Translations under genes and position numbers: made by a program
Shown here: one piece after another, positions 36,587 through 49,929 of the stretch
How the letters are laid out: every line of letters begins with the position of its first letter
Position numbering within the stretch: the first letter of the stretch is position 1
Assembly: GCA_963514095.1 (NCBI GenBank)
Contig: OY741281.1
Span: 7,370,154-7,434,153, forward strand
Direction: 5' to 3'
From: Eutrigla gurnardus
Taxonomy: Eukaryota; Chordata; Actinopteri; Perciformes; Triglidae
DNA: 64,000 bases
The notes under the pieces: generated by a model
Databases searched by the model: none
Seen by the model: the letters and a program-made list of their open reading frames with translations, nothing else
Told to the model about the DNA's origin: nothing

Positions 36587-37729
36587 ATGTTAACCAGATT
36601 TGATCTGTCTGCTATTTGGCGCTGGACTGCTGCATACTAATACCAAAAACAACACCGATGAGAGCCGTGAGAGTCAACCTAAACTAAAAACTAGGATTAA
36701 AGTTGCGGGCTTTACAAAAGTCATGATTCAAAAGATGCTAATAAGCTCTGTTGAGCTGATGGGAACCGCAGTCATTGATTACTTTGAATACAAATATCCA
36801 TTGTCAATACAAACATACTGATTACAGCAGCTTTAATGTTAATCATATCTTTTGGAAGACGTTTTAGGAGTTATTTCTCTTCAGTAAGTTAAGTTATGAC
36901 AACCTGTATAGCTGCGTCCTTGCTATATCCCAGTTTGTCAACTTGCACAGCTAATTTTCTATTGCTATTTTCCAGCCTTGGCACAGGAAGATAACCTCTG
37001 CATGCTTATGAGACTGGTTCAGTTAATTTTCCAACTGGGGAATTAGCTGTCAAGGAGCACAACGCCGGACATATTTAAATTGCTGGAAAAATCTTAGATG
37101 TGGATGATTCAGAGGACTGGCATGAGAGTATTAACTTTTGACTTTATTGTATGACCTTCATTCAGAACCTGATTATGATTTATGAAATTTGATTTTCTGC
37201 CATAAAAACACCTTAAAATGTTCATCATTCTTCAGGCTTATCTTTGAAAAACCAACAGTTGTGCTTTATTCTGCTGCAGCCTGCCCAAAGTTAAATGTAG
37301 AAAAAAGCAGCCTGAAGCGCAAACCTCTCACACTAAACATAGTTTACATCAATATAAATATTCTATGAGCTGTGTTGTTTAGCCTGAAGATAATATGGAG
37401 GTAGCAAATACTAATGTTGAGAAATAACATCCTCGCCATTGATTTCTGTCGGCACATTCATTGTTCAAAAGGCTAAGGCCTTTGTTTGACCCCCAATTCA
37501 TTGAATTCTCACATTCCCATGACAGGGTCTACTAATTAGAGTTCACAGCAGGTGAAATTATTCATACTGATGGCTTCTACACTTCCAACTTTTACTTGCT
37601 CATTTTGTACATGTGTATGATGTTCTGAGAATCCCATAGCTTTAGAGTTTTAAAGGATAATACACAAGATTTTTTGGAGTGAAGTATTCCTTTCAGTATT
37701 GGGTTGAACTATTGGTAGCATTCACACCT
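36587..37729. other. Unique non-coding sequence
   Basis: AT-rich, frames of 73 codons or fewer, no recognisable repeat or gene. Confidence 0.45.
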
Positions 37730-38095
37730 GTACTTAGAGCTCTCCACATGTGATCGGAACACTGTCCTGTCTGCTCCTTAAGTTGCGTTATTATAGATCT
37801 TTGGGTTATTGGGTTCTCCTGTTTCGGTTCCTGTATTATTTTGTAATTTCCGGTTCCCTGTTCTAACCCCTCCTCTCGTCTCAGGTGTCTTGGCTTCCCC
37901 ACCCTCCTGATTGATTACCTACCTGCCTTAATGTGTCTCACCTGTACCTCGTTGACTTCCCCTCACTTCCCTGCCAGATTGTCTTTATTCCTCGTGACAA
38001 AGTGCTACCCTTGTGCTCCTTGTGTTCATAATGTTTTTGACCTCGCTCTGTTTTTTAACTACTTTTTTGCCTCATCCTCTTTTGGATTTGAATAA
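37730..38095 (+). mobile_element. LTR-like or retroelement 3'-end repeat fragment
   Basis: A long T/C-rich stretch has a word order I associate with a common fish retroelement terminus: TTCCTGTATTATTTTGTAAT, CCGGTTCCCTGTTC, CCCTCCTGATTGATTACCT, TGTCTCACCTGTACCTCGTT, CCTGCCAGATTGTC, TTGCCTCATCCTCTTTTGGA. It may be a solo LTR (Gypsy-like) or the 3' end of another retroelement; clear TG...CA ends and a target duplication were not found. No coding content. Confidence 0.38.
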
Positions 38096-39314
38096 TAATA
38101 ATCTCACTGCCACTTTCTCTGACAACTATTTGAAACTTAGAGTAAAATGTGATCTGGTTATCTGTGAGTGAATGCTGCGCCTATACATTTTGGGTTGATA
38201 AGAAAGTAAGGAACAGCAGATTGAATGCCCTCAGGGTTCAGCATGGGGGTGAAATGGTGCTCATTGGTCACTGTCATCCACTAAGTCTTCTTTTTCTTTA
38301 TTACCTTTTGTTTCATGCAGCCAGCTCTGTAACAGCGAATCATTCTGAAACGGTGTGATTAATGTGATGCCACATTATGTTCCAAGCTCTTTTTCCTAAA
38401 AATCCTTTTTTTTTTTTTTTGCTGTGATTAGCAGACTGCTCGATTGCAGACAAGACAATGACCAGGGCAAACCCAGGAAAGGTTTGATTCATTGTGTGAC
38501 ATTTCATTTTGTCATGTTGAAAAAAAGGCCAAACATTAGCAAGAGCTGAGAGGCTTTTCAGATGCAAAAAGAAAAAAGTAAGCGTTACCATCATCGACAA
38601 TAATTTGCTAGAACTTTCTAAATCTAGAGACTTAAGATGAGTAGAGGGCAACACGACCTGTCTCCGTTGTGATGCAGGGAATCAATTCCCTGCAAGATCC
38701 AATTTCTAAATGAAAAAGTAAATTCCTTTCAATTCCCTCACGCATCAAATATCTGCAGGAATTGACTCTTTGGACTCAAAGAGATTTTCAGACAAACAGC
38801 CAATGACGGATTTATCGACTATACACTTAAACAATAGCATTTAGTGCCCCTGAAATGTAATTGCTGTACATGGACTCCAGTATAATGGCAACATGGTGAC
38901 CCCCTGGATCTAGTTCTCAGATTAAAAAAAAAAAGTATGATGTATGCTTATATCACAGATCTGCTTGCCATGCCAATATACAATATACCAAAAGCAGATG
39001 TAAGGCATTGTCTGATAGCTATAGATTTTGATTGTAGTGTACTGTAATCCTTTCATGAGCAACAGTATCAAAACAGAAAGTTGGCTGGGCTGGTCTGGGA
39101 TCAGACCCCCAATGCTCAAGGCTTAGTGGAAGGACTGTGGGGAATGCTACTTAGCCTGATCAATAATCTCCGGATCTGCCGGCTGCTCTTTCTCCCACCG
39201 AAGTAGTTGTGCTAACTTAAGCAAGCTCTGAGTTAGTAAGGATTTGCTGACCGCTCTCTAATATATGTTTACTTATATAGGACATACACTTTCCATAGGT
39301 GATGGAAGTCATTG
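38096..39314. other. Unique non-coding sequence
   Basis: No gene recognised. T14 run at about 38407-38421. A 104-codon minus-strand frame (38340-38654) spans this run and matches nothing known. The part from 39030 may belong to the LINE relic that follows. Confidence 0.4.
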
Positions 39315-39425
39315 GTCCTAAACTGTGGAATGCTCGGCCTGCACCCCTATGATCTATTGATTCTGTAGAATTAAAAAAAAAATCAGCTTAAGACATACCT
39401 CTATTACTCCTTGTTAAGCCTTAAA
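39315..39425 (+). mobile_element. LINE reverse-transcriptase C-terminus relic
   Basis: The plus strand translates, with interruptions, as GPKLWNARPAPL-stop-SIDSVEL followed by a lysine run and SA-stop-DIPLLLL. This follows the C-terminal pattern of CR1/L2-type LINE ORF2 (KLWNSLPxxLRSxxSxxxFKxxLKTxL). The A10 run at about 39373 has expanded where the FK codons would be. Stops and indels show it is dead; 5' and 3' limits are approximate. Confidence 0.42.
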
Positions 39426-39772
39426 GTTCAAACTGAGCCTGTCTTTAGTCTTCAATAAAAATAAAAAAACAACACCCTAATCCAGGCAACAGTTATGCAT
39501 CGTCCAAAATGTAATTCACAAAACCAACAAGTGTTAAAAAACGGAATTTGGAGATTGCGGATGATAGTGTTTGGCTGTGTCTTATGAATACACTTGTTTT
39601 CGTCCAAATGATACACGGTTGTTGCAGGAAGGTTATGTGGAGTCAGGCAGATATAACAGTAACGTGTTTGGTTTAATCAATAATTAAGTAGGGAGCGTAA
39701 TGAACAGAAGGAAAAGCAGAAGAAAGAATCACCCATAAGAATGTGTCTGTTTATCTCTGTCAGCCCTCTTCA
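39426..39772. other. Non-coding spacer
   Basis: AT-rich sequence between a LINE relic and a SINE/L2 tail; nothing recognised. Confidence 0.4.
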
Positions 39773-39866
39773 CAACCTGTCCAGGGTATTTCCCAGACTT
39801 CTGCCCAGTACATACTGGGACAGACTCCAGCCCCACAACACCATGGAAAGGATAAGAGGAAATACA
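39773..39866 (+). mobile_element. L2-type SINE/LINE 3' tail fragment
   Basis: AACCTGTCCAGGGTATTTCC, TTCTGCCCAGTACATACTGG, GACAGACTCCAGCCCC and AAAGGATAAGAGG follow, in order, the well-known fish tail ACCTGTCCAGGGTGTACCCC ... GCCCAATGTCAGCTGGGA-TAGGCTCCAGCCCCC ... GGATAAGCGG. That tail is shared by L2-like LINEs and the SINEs that use their machinery. A long compound microsatellite starts just after it, the usual place for simple repeats to grow at such 3' ends. Confidence 0.65.
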
Positions 39867-39876
39867 TGTGCTCTCT

Positions 39877-39985
<109 letters not shown>

Positions 39986-40394
39986 ATGCAGTTACAATCT
40001 CTCTAAAATGTAGCATGTAGTATGTTTTAAATAATTAGATCAAAGAAATTGTTCTATTACTGTATTCCTTATTATTAGTGCATGCAGCCAAGTTACTTCT
40101 GATTTGAAGGTAAAATATTACTTATTCTCAATTTTTAATAATACTTTTATCACAGATAAATGTTCAGGTATTGATAACATGAAAGATAAATTATCCAATT
40201 TTGAAAGAAACTAAGACAATCTTTGTTGTGAACAACACAAATAACTGATGCAAGATCCGTCTTGGGAATTTCTGTAAAAAAATAAATAAATAAAAATGTA
40301 AAGCATATGTAGTAACATTTTTTCAAAATTACCACAGAGGTCCTCACTTGGTTAGTGGTTTGCATATGGTCCCCTGTTGGTAAAGTAGGCATGC

Positions 40395-40405
40395 ATGTGT
40401 GTGTA

Positions 40406-40436
<31 letters not shown>

Positions 40437-40437
40437 T
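40395..40437. repeat. Interrupted (TG)n microsatellite
   Basis: TGTGTGTGTATGTGTGCGTG followed by an uninterrupted TG run to about 40437. The interruptions suggest an older tract than the other dinucleotide repeats here. Confidence 0.9.
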
Positions 40438-43400
40438 TGCATAAGCATCCGCACAGGATTTTAAAGATAAAACAGTGACATCAAATTCATCGAGGTGCTT
40501 TCCTGTCAGGCTCTAAACAGCCCTCCGTCCCAGCATCCCTCCACATCCAGAAAGACGGCGAGGAGGGAAATAAACAAGCCCTATAACTCAAATTGCCACC
40601 CAGAGAATGCATCTCAGACCAAACGTGATCAGATCCTCAGAGGGAGGACATTACCATTTCTATTACAGCTACTTTGCCTCCAGCGGGGCAGTCCGTGGTC
40701 TCTCTCTCCGTTGAAATAATCTTTTCTTTTTTCGCCACCAGTAAAATAAAAGCGGTGTAAGTCTGGAGTGCATTGCAAATTCATTGAAATATTTCAAGAA
40801 CATGTTTGCATGCATGTTTGCGTGTCTGTCTGTGTGCAGCCGAGAATAGCATTTGATAGAGGCGGTGGTGGAGCCAACAGTAGATGGGAGGTCCACCTCA
40901 GTCTTATGCTCCATTAGCAGTCAGTGTGTAATAGCACGGCTGGAACATGTGTTCCGTGCAGATAACAGAGAAGTGGCTGAGACTGTGACAGCCCTAACAG
41001 ACTGGCCCTGATGTTCCAGTGACATGTCTGGCTCGGTCTCTCCCACTTCCACCCACTCCCTGTGCGTCTCAGCCCCTTTTCAAATACCTGTAGGTAGGAC
41101 AGGGCCAAAGGGAAAGATAGAGAAAGGGCAAAGAAAGCTCTTTGGGCTGGAAATGATCTGGTTATATTGCAATTATTAGGCCAGGCAGGCTCTGACTAAT
41201 TGATTTAAAAACTCTATGCAGATTTTTTTTTCCACCTTGTTCAACCCAGCGCATCTTCTGGGACTACTGGATTATGCAGTCTGCACTGAGGCCTCGCTGT
41301 TGCTTTATTCACATTGACTCTTATTCATAATACATTTCTGTTGTGCCACTGCTTTTGACAGCATCCCCGCGTGGATCCACTTAAACAAATACATGCTTAA
41401 ATATTTATTGTGTGGGTATTAAATCAATTAAAATAAAGGTTTGTCGAATGGATACAACCAAACAATACAGATGGGTTTGCTTTTTGTTTGCTGCATAAAG
41501 TGTCTCGATAGGTCACAGAAGATGTTTTTAGTCGTATTAAATTTGACATTTCTGCCAGTCAACGCGGAACCGCCCACACTGACATTTAAAATGAAATCGC
41601 TGAGTGATCAGTGCATCAAAGTTTCAGGTCATCAGAGTGGAAACATGAACTGGCACAGCAGGTATTCAGCAAAAAAATGTCATCTATTTTAAGAACTCTT
41701 CTTTTTCCGAGAACTTGGGTGATCTACGGTATGTTAACATGGAGTCAAATCATGGTTGCTATAAACATCGATCCCAGTGAGAATCAACACCCTGGTCTGC
41801 ACAGCTTTGCAGCTTTCATCTCATTGTTTAATGGTCCATATGGTTGAGTCTCAGTGGCTCTTAACGTGGGCAGCTCTGAGCTCGTGAGCTCCCATAACCC
41901 TCCTTGCCAAGACATTGCAAAGAGCCAAAGTCAACATGTAGCTGGGGAGGATTTGAACATCTCACAAGCCAAAGATACGGATATTCTCAGGAGTTGGTGG
42001 ACCAAACTTATTCAACAAAACAAATTAATTGATTAGCTTGTTGCTTGTTGTCTGTGGTAACAAAACTCGTACTGAAAATCTCCAGTAGAAACACATATTC
42101 AACACGTTGTTTGTATATGATTGAAGTAGGAATTTATGGTATTACTACTATAGGTCCCAAATTCTAGTATGCTGAGCCCTCAAACTAATACAAGAAATGT
42201 AATTTAAATGATAAAAAAAATTATGACTGCGAGCTCCATTCAATTACTTGCACAATAAGCTTGCTGGTGACGAAAAGTCAGTAAAATGTTTGAGTATTTT
42301 TCTATCAATAGAAATGTGATTTATGTCAAACTTGTGTAATAATACATATTCTTATTAATCTATTAAAAAGACTAGACTGATATACATTGCCACTAGCTAT
42401 AGCATATTCTTTGTTTGAGCAAATTATACAGAGGCAAATGCTGTAATTAAATTGAATCATTGCCTCAATGCAAATCTATATTGTATAGCAACTCTACCTA
42501 TCATTACAGTCATAATAGGTCTTTATGGGTCTGATGGCTTTCACTAAACCTCTTCAGGCAGATTATCCTATGAAATCAAACTCATTTGTAGGAAATTATA
42601 CAATTAAAGCCACATAGCAGGAGGTGTTGGCCTTCTTGGTCATGATTCTACTTTCTGCAAGTATCCAACAAAATTGAATTTCACTCTCTTTTTTCCATCC
42701 ATCTATTATTTTGGTTGAAGGACAGCTCAACAGCTGGTGAACAGAGTTTTCCAGGAAATTTGGTAGGCTGGTGCACTTTTTTCCATTGAAGACTTCTTAC
42801 TCAAATGCACCGCTCTCTTCTGCTTCTGCATTACAGCGACACAATGACATGATAAAATGTTTACTATGATGAATTACTTATCTCAAGCAAGGTAATTAGT
42901 TTCATCAAGTTAATTTTTATTTTATTGCCAATGTACCACCCACAATTCTTATCCCTATTCACACTGCAGTTGTATTATCTGGAGACCTCTAGAAATTTGT
43001 AATAATTACGGCGACTGTAATTTGTCAAGTAAAAATGTCCCCATAAATAATTTATTCCATAACACAGAGGTTATATGATAACATTGGTCCCGTGCGTATC
43101 AGCGTTTTGGTGATTTAGTGTCTTTGTGAGTATTATATAAACATAAATAAACCTGTGAAATATAATAATATTAAATATAAATATTATTATTATATATTTT
43201 CCATATAAGCAGATGTTATGCAGATCTTTGATGTCATACCTGGGGGATAACGTCAAATGCAGACTTTGAATATCCCATGTGAATGCGCCTCATGAAACAC
43301 AGACGTGGGGGTTCAATTGTATAGTTCCCCTGGTACAACTAGTCCCGTGTGAATGGGACTTTAGGGGTTTCTTTCATCTTTCCTACTACAACAATCATTT

Positions 43401-43829
43401 TCATCCATGGTAGAGAAATCTACGAATACTGGTGTCGGGCTGTCAGTCAATCCTTTACTCTGGTAGTCAACAATTAGCAAATGTTGGCATGCTGACATTA
43501 GTTTTGGAAATTTACTATTTTGTTCTCCTACCAAAAATAATCCTGAATAATAGATTAATAGATGAGACAATCTAGCTCTTTAGTGTAAGAGTCTGAGACT
43601 AGAATCTGTAAACATGTTCAAACATATCACTCATATCATAAAAATCAATCCATGTAGTAAACATTTTTAATTTTAAGTCAAGTAAAAATACAGATTTTCC
43701 TGTTCAGGAAAAAGATTGCTGTGAAATACGGGGATGATTGATTTGAGGTCCAGTATTTTTCGGATAAGTTATCAGAAAAAAAGGGTCTATTATTATGTTA
43801 CATTTGTTTGTTTTTAAAAGGAGATGATT
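40438..43829. other. Unique non-coding sequence, 3.4 kb
   Basis: No gene recognised; frames are 83 codons or fewer. 40490-40730 and 41130-41300 have balanced composition and CAATTATTAGGCC/ACTAATTGATTT motifs, so they could be conserved blocks. 43150-43200 is almost pure A/T. TCCCATGTGAATGCG (43273-43287) and TCCCGTGTGAATGGG (43343-43357) are near-identical direct repeats with a weaker third near 43086, possibly a repeat relic. Confidence 0.4.
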
Positions 43830-43933
43830 GAATAAAGAAAAATGAATCAGAAATTTTGACTTTTAATCAACTAATCGAATACATGATTGTTAGATAAACC
43901 ATTAAATAAATAATGGTTAAGAGCAGCCCTACT
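43830..43933. mobile_element. hAT-like MITE terminal fragment
   Basis: AGAAATTTTGACTTTTAATC followed by AACTAATCGAATAC and, at the end, GGTTAAGAGCAGCCCTACTG. This resembles one end of the common fish MITE that ends ...GATTAATCGTTGCAGCCCTA and begins TAGGGCTGCAACTAACGATT. Only one end is seen and its AATCGATT-type core is decayed. Confidence 0.42.
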
Positions 43934-45631
43934 GACAGCTGTCACAAGGCAAATGTGTTCAGACTGAATCAATTCTGACTTGCGTGACAGTGTGCATCCC
44001 AGCTTGCACATGTCTCTCCATTAATTCATGCTGCCTAGAGCTGATTTGTGTCTTTTTGTGCCCTCATTCCATCGACTTTGTAAGCAGCCATTCTGGAATT
44101 AGCTAAAAGTCAGAGCTTTAATATTCAAAGAGGTTCTCGGGTAAACACAGTCCTGTTGTGTTTTACAAACACGCAACAAACGCTGCCAGCAACCACAGTC
44201 AATTTGACGTTCCTATAAAATTGTATCTGTAAACAACAAGAAATAATCAAAAAGTAATGGTTAGATGTTTTGCTGCACTTTTCATCTATTTCCTTCTCTG
44301 AAATTATTACCAACAAATTAAAACTCAACGTTGGACATTTAAAAGTACTAAAACAGGTCTGAAAGACATTTTTTGTCTGCTTAATTTGTTTCTTCTTCTA
44401 GGTAATTGATTAATGACTATTTCCATATAATTTAAGGACAATTAATCCATTAACCATTTCCACCTGCAAGTGTGTCCAAGTATGCTTGAATTTGTTCTCT
44501 TTTGTATTCTCTACTGCAAACACCGGCATCCAGCACGCTGCACAATACCAATGAAGATGTGTTCTTACAGTGATGGAATATCCGAGGAGGTCTAACACGA
44601 AGACTCGCAGGAATCGTTGAGATGGATTTTCTCTACTGTTTTGGACCTGCAAAGCTCAAAAAGATCAATTAGCACAGTACAGGCAGGATATATGGGAGTT
44701 TATTGAAAGTGACAAACAGAATGTGAGGAGGAAAACACTTATTTAACTCCAGGATCGTCCTCAAATAGGAGCAAACATTTAACATTAGAACATTTTTCTT
44801 TACCAGATGACATTTTGAGTAATTTCATTTAGATTTTCTGTCCATTAATTTACATTTAGATTTAACTGTCCTTATAAGGAGTGACTTATAGCGCTGTCCA
44901 GGGAGCCCATATGTCTCCTCTGCACTGGAACCAATATTAAGTGGATTAATTGTTATGAATGTATGTAATACAACAAAGAGGATTTGTTTTGATCAAAGTG
45001 GCCAGAAAGTACTCTTTCGGACCAGTGCACTGATATTTGATTACAACTGAATTTATTCTAATAGAGCAGTGAAAAACGGTGTTTCAGAGGTCACATCGGA
45101 TAGCAGTAATAATTTATTCTGAAAGGAAATATTGTAGTTTTGTTCATTCCCGAACACACAAACAACTGAGCAAAAGATTTAATTATAATATTACCCATCA
45201 AAAGAAGTATAGGTTTGCAACAGTACGTCCCGGAGACGGTTAGTGTGCTGCAGGTTAATTGTTCCCAGTGAGGTTTCTTGCTGTGAAATCTAATACTAGA
45301 TACATTACATAATAAAAACATTATCAACTCTTTTATGTGTACCAGGACATTACATTTACACAATTAGCCACCTCAAAGGAAGCAGGATATTTCTGTACAA
45401 GTATCCTCAGTCTCCCCGTGGAAGATATGTTTGTGCACAATCAATTCTTTAATGGATAAACTTTCTGCAGGCTAGACTGTTGATATGACGTATTTTCTAT
45501 TCCCTTTTCATGAAAACAGGAACTTTAAACAAGAGAACACTTACTGCGCTACTTATATCAGTGTGTGGGTGTTCTGGTATTGGAGCCAATGAAACCTACT
45601 TTCTTCGACATAAATGTATTTTTGTTCAGAA
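43934..45631. other. Unique non-coding sequence
   Basis: No gene recognised; frames are 90 codons or fewer. 43970-44130 is more complex in composition (CATTAATTCATGCTGCC, GGAATTAGC) and might be conserved. The rest is AT-rich. Confidence 0.4.
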
Positions 45632-46460
45632 TCCGAAATACTTAATTGATCCCTGGGTGGGCAATTTGTACATTATAGCTGCTCTTACGTGTAACCAGAA
45701 ACGAATAGGAGAACAAAAATGTTAATGGTGTACATATTCCTCCAATATAATACAAGTAAACAACAAAAACAAGGAATGAGAAACACACGAAATATGTGCA
45801 AATACCTACATCAGACACAGAACCACAGTGTGAATACGTGAATAAATGATACATTTCAGATAAATACGGTAGTGATTGTAGAAGTGATTGTACAGATTAA
45901 TCAGAATTAAACAAAGAGCAGTCAGAAATAACGTGTTAAAGAAGTCCAAAGGCCAGTCTATTGATTCGGGGTGTCTTCCACTCTGTGGGAAGAGTTGAAA
46001 AGTTTTATCGCCACAGGCAGGACTGACTTCCTGTGGCACTCTGTGGTGCATCTTGGTAGAATGAGTCTAGCACTGAATCTGCTCCTGTGTTTGATCAGCA
46101 TGTCATTGAGTGGGCGGGAGACATTGACCGAGAAGACATGTAGCTTGGACAGCATCCTTCTATCTGACACACCGCCGTCAGCGACTCTCCCCCCTCCCCC
46201 CAACGTCACTGGCCTTGTAGATCAAGTTTGTTGAGTCTATTGACGTCCGCTCCCCTCCACATGCTGCTCCAGCACACAACAGCAAACATCACAGCAGTGG
46301 CCACCACTGACTCATAAAACATCCTCCGCATTGACGGGCAGATATTGAAGGAAGGAAAGAAGAGCCGTATATCTCCTTAATGTAAGTCCAGGGTATTCTC
46401 GTCTCGTTAGGCAGTTCACATACTGGGAGAAGTTGGCTTTGGGGTTGAATTTACCTGAGA
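45632..46460 (-). mobile_element. CR1/Rex1-type LINE, truncated 3' part with RT C-terminus
   Basis: On the minus strand, about 46340-46210 encodes RMFYESVVATAVMFAVVCW followed by WRGADVNRLNKL, the conserved region after the reverse-transcriptase catalytic core in CR1/Rex1-like LINEs. A frameshift follows near 46225. A second open frame (46209-45958) then reads SDRRMLSKLH...MLIKHRSRFSARLI and RCTTECHRK, ending VAIKLFNSS. The 3' untranslated part runs to about 45632, where the plus strand reads TACTTAATTGATCCCTGGGT, the usual terminus of these elements. The endonuclease and catalytic palm are missing, as expected for 5'-truncated LINE copies. It is dead because of the frameshift and truncation. 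The 83-codon frame alone would be misread as a small host protein. Confidence 0.85.
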
Positions 46461-49400
46461 TTATTAGCTGTGCACTTCTAAATATATGCTACTTTCACAA
46501 TATTGTTCAAAATTATTATTTCAATTGCACACCAGCCTTATGTAAGTGGATCAACTTATAGAGTTGCTAATATTACAGTTAGTTACTGAGCTACTTATGT
46601 TATCTATCTATAAATTAGGGGAAAATGTATCCTGTAATCCTGACATTTTTTATTTGCAATACATATGCCTCGACTGGTCTCCTAAAAATGACATTCTTAT
46701 ACAGCAACACTTCTCCAGAGTTACGTTTGTAATTAAAGTCTGCTGAATACAGGACAAGATTGATATGGCAGGAATTCTTGATATTTTCTTCCCATACAAA
46801 TTGTTTTTTCCAAAAACAACCAGTGTGGATTGAATTTTAAAGCTCATTAAACAAAGTTAAAAATACCCTTTTAGTCTTAACAAAAATAAACATCCATGCT
46901 AATGTAAGTAGAGGCATTGTAAAGAAACAAAAACAGATTAAAAACTAGATGGTTGGTCCCTTCACTTTTCTTGCTAGTACATTCTTGCGGGCTCTGCCAA
47001 AGTTGTTGTAGATGGTTTAAAGATGAGTCAGCTCCATCCGCTTTGCTTGGAAATTGGAAGCATAAATGTTATAGAATGTTTCTTTTTTTTAATCATTTGC
47101 AATCCAAGGGAACGGTTGCTCCTGGCGCTGGAGCAAAAACAGCGTTTCACTTTCTAATTCAAAGCATCCAACGCCATGTGAACTCACACATCTCTGCTGC
47201 AAACTCGGATGTCCAATCGTATATAACGGAAAAGGCAAAACAGAGAGCAGACATGGAAGAGCAGAGAGACAAACCAATGGACTTTTAACTGGCTGGGAAA
47301 TAAAACCCCCAAAGTTTCCTCTGGCCTCGGCACAGTTTTACTGATGATCTAACCTCAGACTTCAGGTTTGGATCCTTTCATAAAATTCTTAATGACCTTC
47401 CTTTTCATTTTTTTCAGTTCTCAGTGGCAACAATGCAACGGTAACCGTCGTCTGTTCTGAACCAAAAAGATAAAAGGTTTGTATCGTGCTTGCAGGAATG
47501 GAATGCGGTTATGTGAAATAATTGGTTCGTTTTAGGGTTTTAGTTTAATAAAATGTCTTGGTTAAGTTTAGAAAAAAGGTTATTGAAAAAACAACAATAC
47601 CTTTACGTAACGTTGAAAGGCTCAAACGTACCTGCTGCACTCACCAGCCAGAAAAAACCCCCAACTGTGATCTATTGAGCGGCCGAAGACATTCATTTTT
47701 GCACCCTGGTTACATAAGAAGCATAACATTGTTACATTAAAATCATAAAGTCAATGCTTACTTTTGGGTTCACGCAGACACGAACAGCGGTCTCCTGGAT
47801 GAAAGTCCTGTGTTAGTTTGATCCACCTTAACCTCTCCTCCTGCCTGCCCTTAATGGCCTTAAGTGCTTGTTTACTTGTTATTAAAATATAAGCATCATG
47901 ATGTTTTTGTACTATCCCACCAACTGAAGGCAAAAACATTAACATTCAATGTATCCATGTTGCAAAAACATATAATACCAAAATGTTTTCCTGCCGACTC
48001 GTCGGTATTATAATACCGCCAAAGTAAGTATTCCCAAATGCTTTTAATGGAAAAGACAATCGTTTTCTGTTGATGCCGTTATATTTTCCTGTATTGGTTG
48101 TAAACATTTCAAACAAACAAAACAATAATAAAATATCACTATTCAGCTGTTTCTCAAAATCACATTATACACATGAGAACTCCTAGAGGTGAGGAGGATG
48201 AGGAGGAGAACTTCAAGAGCCTGCGAGACGTTAAAGCTTAGTTAAACAGTGCACCAGTTTATCCACGTTTGAACACAAACCAGCCCGCCAAGATGCTGGA
48301 TTCCGTCCTCACAACTGGCCCGAATCACCGCGCACTCGCCTCGTCCAGATGGAAGGATTTAGACGCATGGGAACGGAATGAAACAAAACGAGGGGAAGCC
48401 AGTCTTGTCGGTCTTGGAGGAGGGTGATAGGATAGGATTTGAGGATGGAGAGAGCGCTAGCACAGATGTGAGCGATGAACAGGTGTAGATGGGACACAAA
48501 TATGGGAATAGATCTCATCCAGATCCAAGGGTTCTTGTTTTCTGAAGGATAATGTGCTGAAACTTCTTGATTCTCCAATTAAACCCTTAACAGCATGAGG
48601 CCATTCTGTCTTCATCAAAAAACTCTTCTCACATCCTTTTCTTTCCAGCTCCCAGCACATAAAATGGTAAAATTGTTCCTTATAGAGTGTCTTGACTACA
48701 GCGTACGCGGTGCGTATTAGCATGCAACGTGGCGCTCGGCGCAGTCTCATCGGCTTGTCAAACAAAATTACAGGTGCCGAATACACGGGGAATCATTCAT
48801 CACCTCACAATGTCCTCCCCGGTCTCCGACTGCTTCCTCTTTGTTTAGCCGTGGTGCTCCGTTGGAGAATCACCCAATCAATGTAATTGCAGGTGATTGT
48901 TTGATTCAATCCAGTGCCTCCTTACAATCGTTGCCGCGATCGATGGCCGTTGCTTCCACCTTCCCCGCTGTCACACTAATGGATTATCCAGCAACACTAC
49001 AAGAAGAGGAATTTATTTTATGTGAAGATTAACTGATTATTCCTGAAGGATTAAGCAGTCTTGTACCTTTTAGGCGTTATGAATTGACTTCTATATTTAA
49101 CAAGCCATACATAAAAAAATCGGATTAATATTGGAAATCAAGACTTCGCCCTCCTTAATTGTCTCCGTTTTCTTTTGACATTCAATATGCAGTGGCCTCA
49201 GAGAATTAAGTCTTTGTCCTGTGGGGGGAAAATGCATGAAACATGAGATTTTTCACTGTGGTTTTTGCTGCTTTTTAATGATCATCGTCATCAAGCATTT
49301 CAAATGGGGGTGATGTGAGAGTTCCGACACAAAGGATTTGACTGCTCAGCATTACAGCGACATCTATGTGGGATACGTGTAGCCTTTTCATGATGAGTAA

Positions 49401-49929
49401 TAACTCAGGGAAATTAATCACCAGTGCGTGTGCTATTTATGGCCCAGCGATTATGATCAATGAGGCTGTGAACTTGTTTGAAATTGTGAAAATAGATTTA
49501 AGAAAGTGGCGATCGAGCTAAATATTTCTAATCTAAGCCTATGGCTCGGAGAGAGAAAAAAACTCACAACTTTTTGCTGCTGCATTTGGAAATCCTCTCA
49601 TTAGATTGTTTAATAAAGATGAACTTTGATGCCACAGACAGCTACGCGGGGCTCTGTCTGAATTCTCCTCCAGTGTGCTGACAGCCTGCTAATCCTCCCC
49701 TCTCATATCAGCTTCTTCTGAAACCACGGCTTAGTTTTCATCAAGCCGGGCTGCTTGACGGTAATGAGCTTGGTTGTGTGCCTGTGCCTACCATCTGATT
49801 CGGGGGTTGTACTACATAACACTGAGGATCTTGTTTCCCCAAATAACCATGACATAGGCGATATTTTTATACAGACAGTATATAACTTTAACACTACATT
49901 TTACCTTGAATTATTGATCCTAAGCAAGT
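46461..49929. other. Non-coding sequence, 3.5 kb, with a motif-rich block
   Basis: No gene recognised. The 111-codon frame at 46953-47288 and the 109-codon minus frame at 48457-48786 have no known similarity. 48690-48790 is locally CpG-rich. A perfect 16-bp palindrome CGGTATTATAATACCG is at 48003-48018. 49150-49720 is a long stretch of complex sequence without repeats, with TTAATGATCATC, GGGAAATTAATCACC and TTAGATTGTTTAATAAAG words, and is a good enhancer-block candidate. Confidence 0.4.

Noticed and set aside
42700..42720. CCATCCATCTATTATTTT resembling a LINE 3' terminus on the minus strand
   Set aside because: No LINE sequence adjoins it; too short to support.
46953..47288. 111-codon plus-strand frame
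   Set aside because: No recognisable domain, a competing frame on the other strand, no splice or promoter context.
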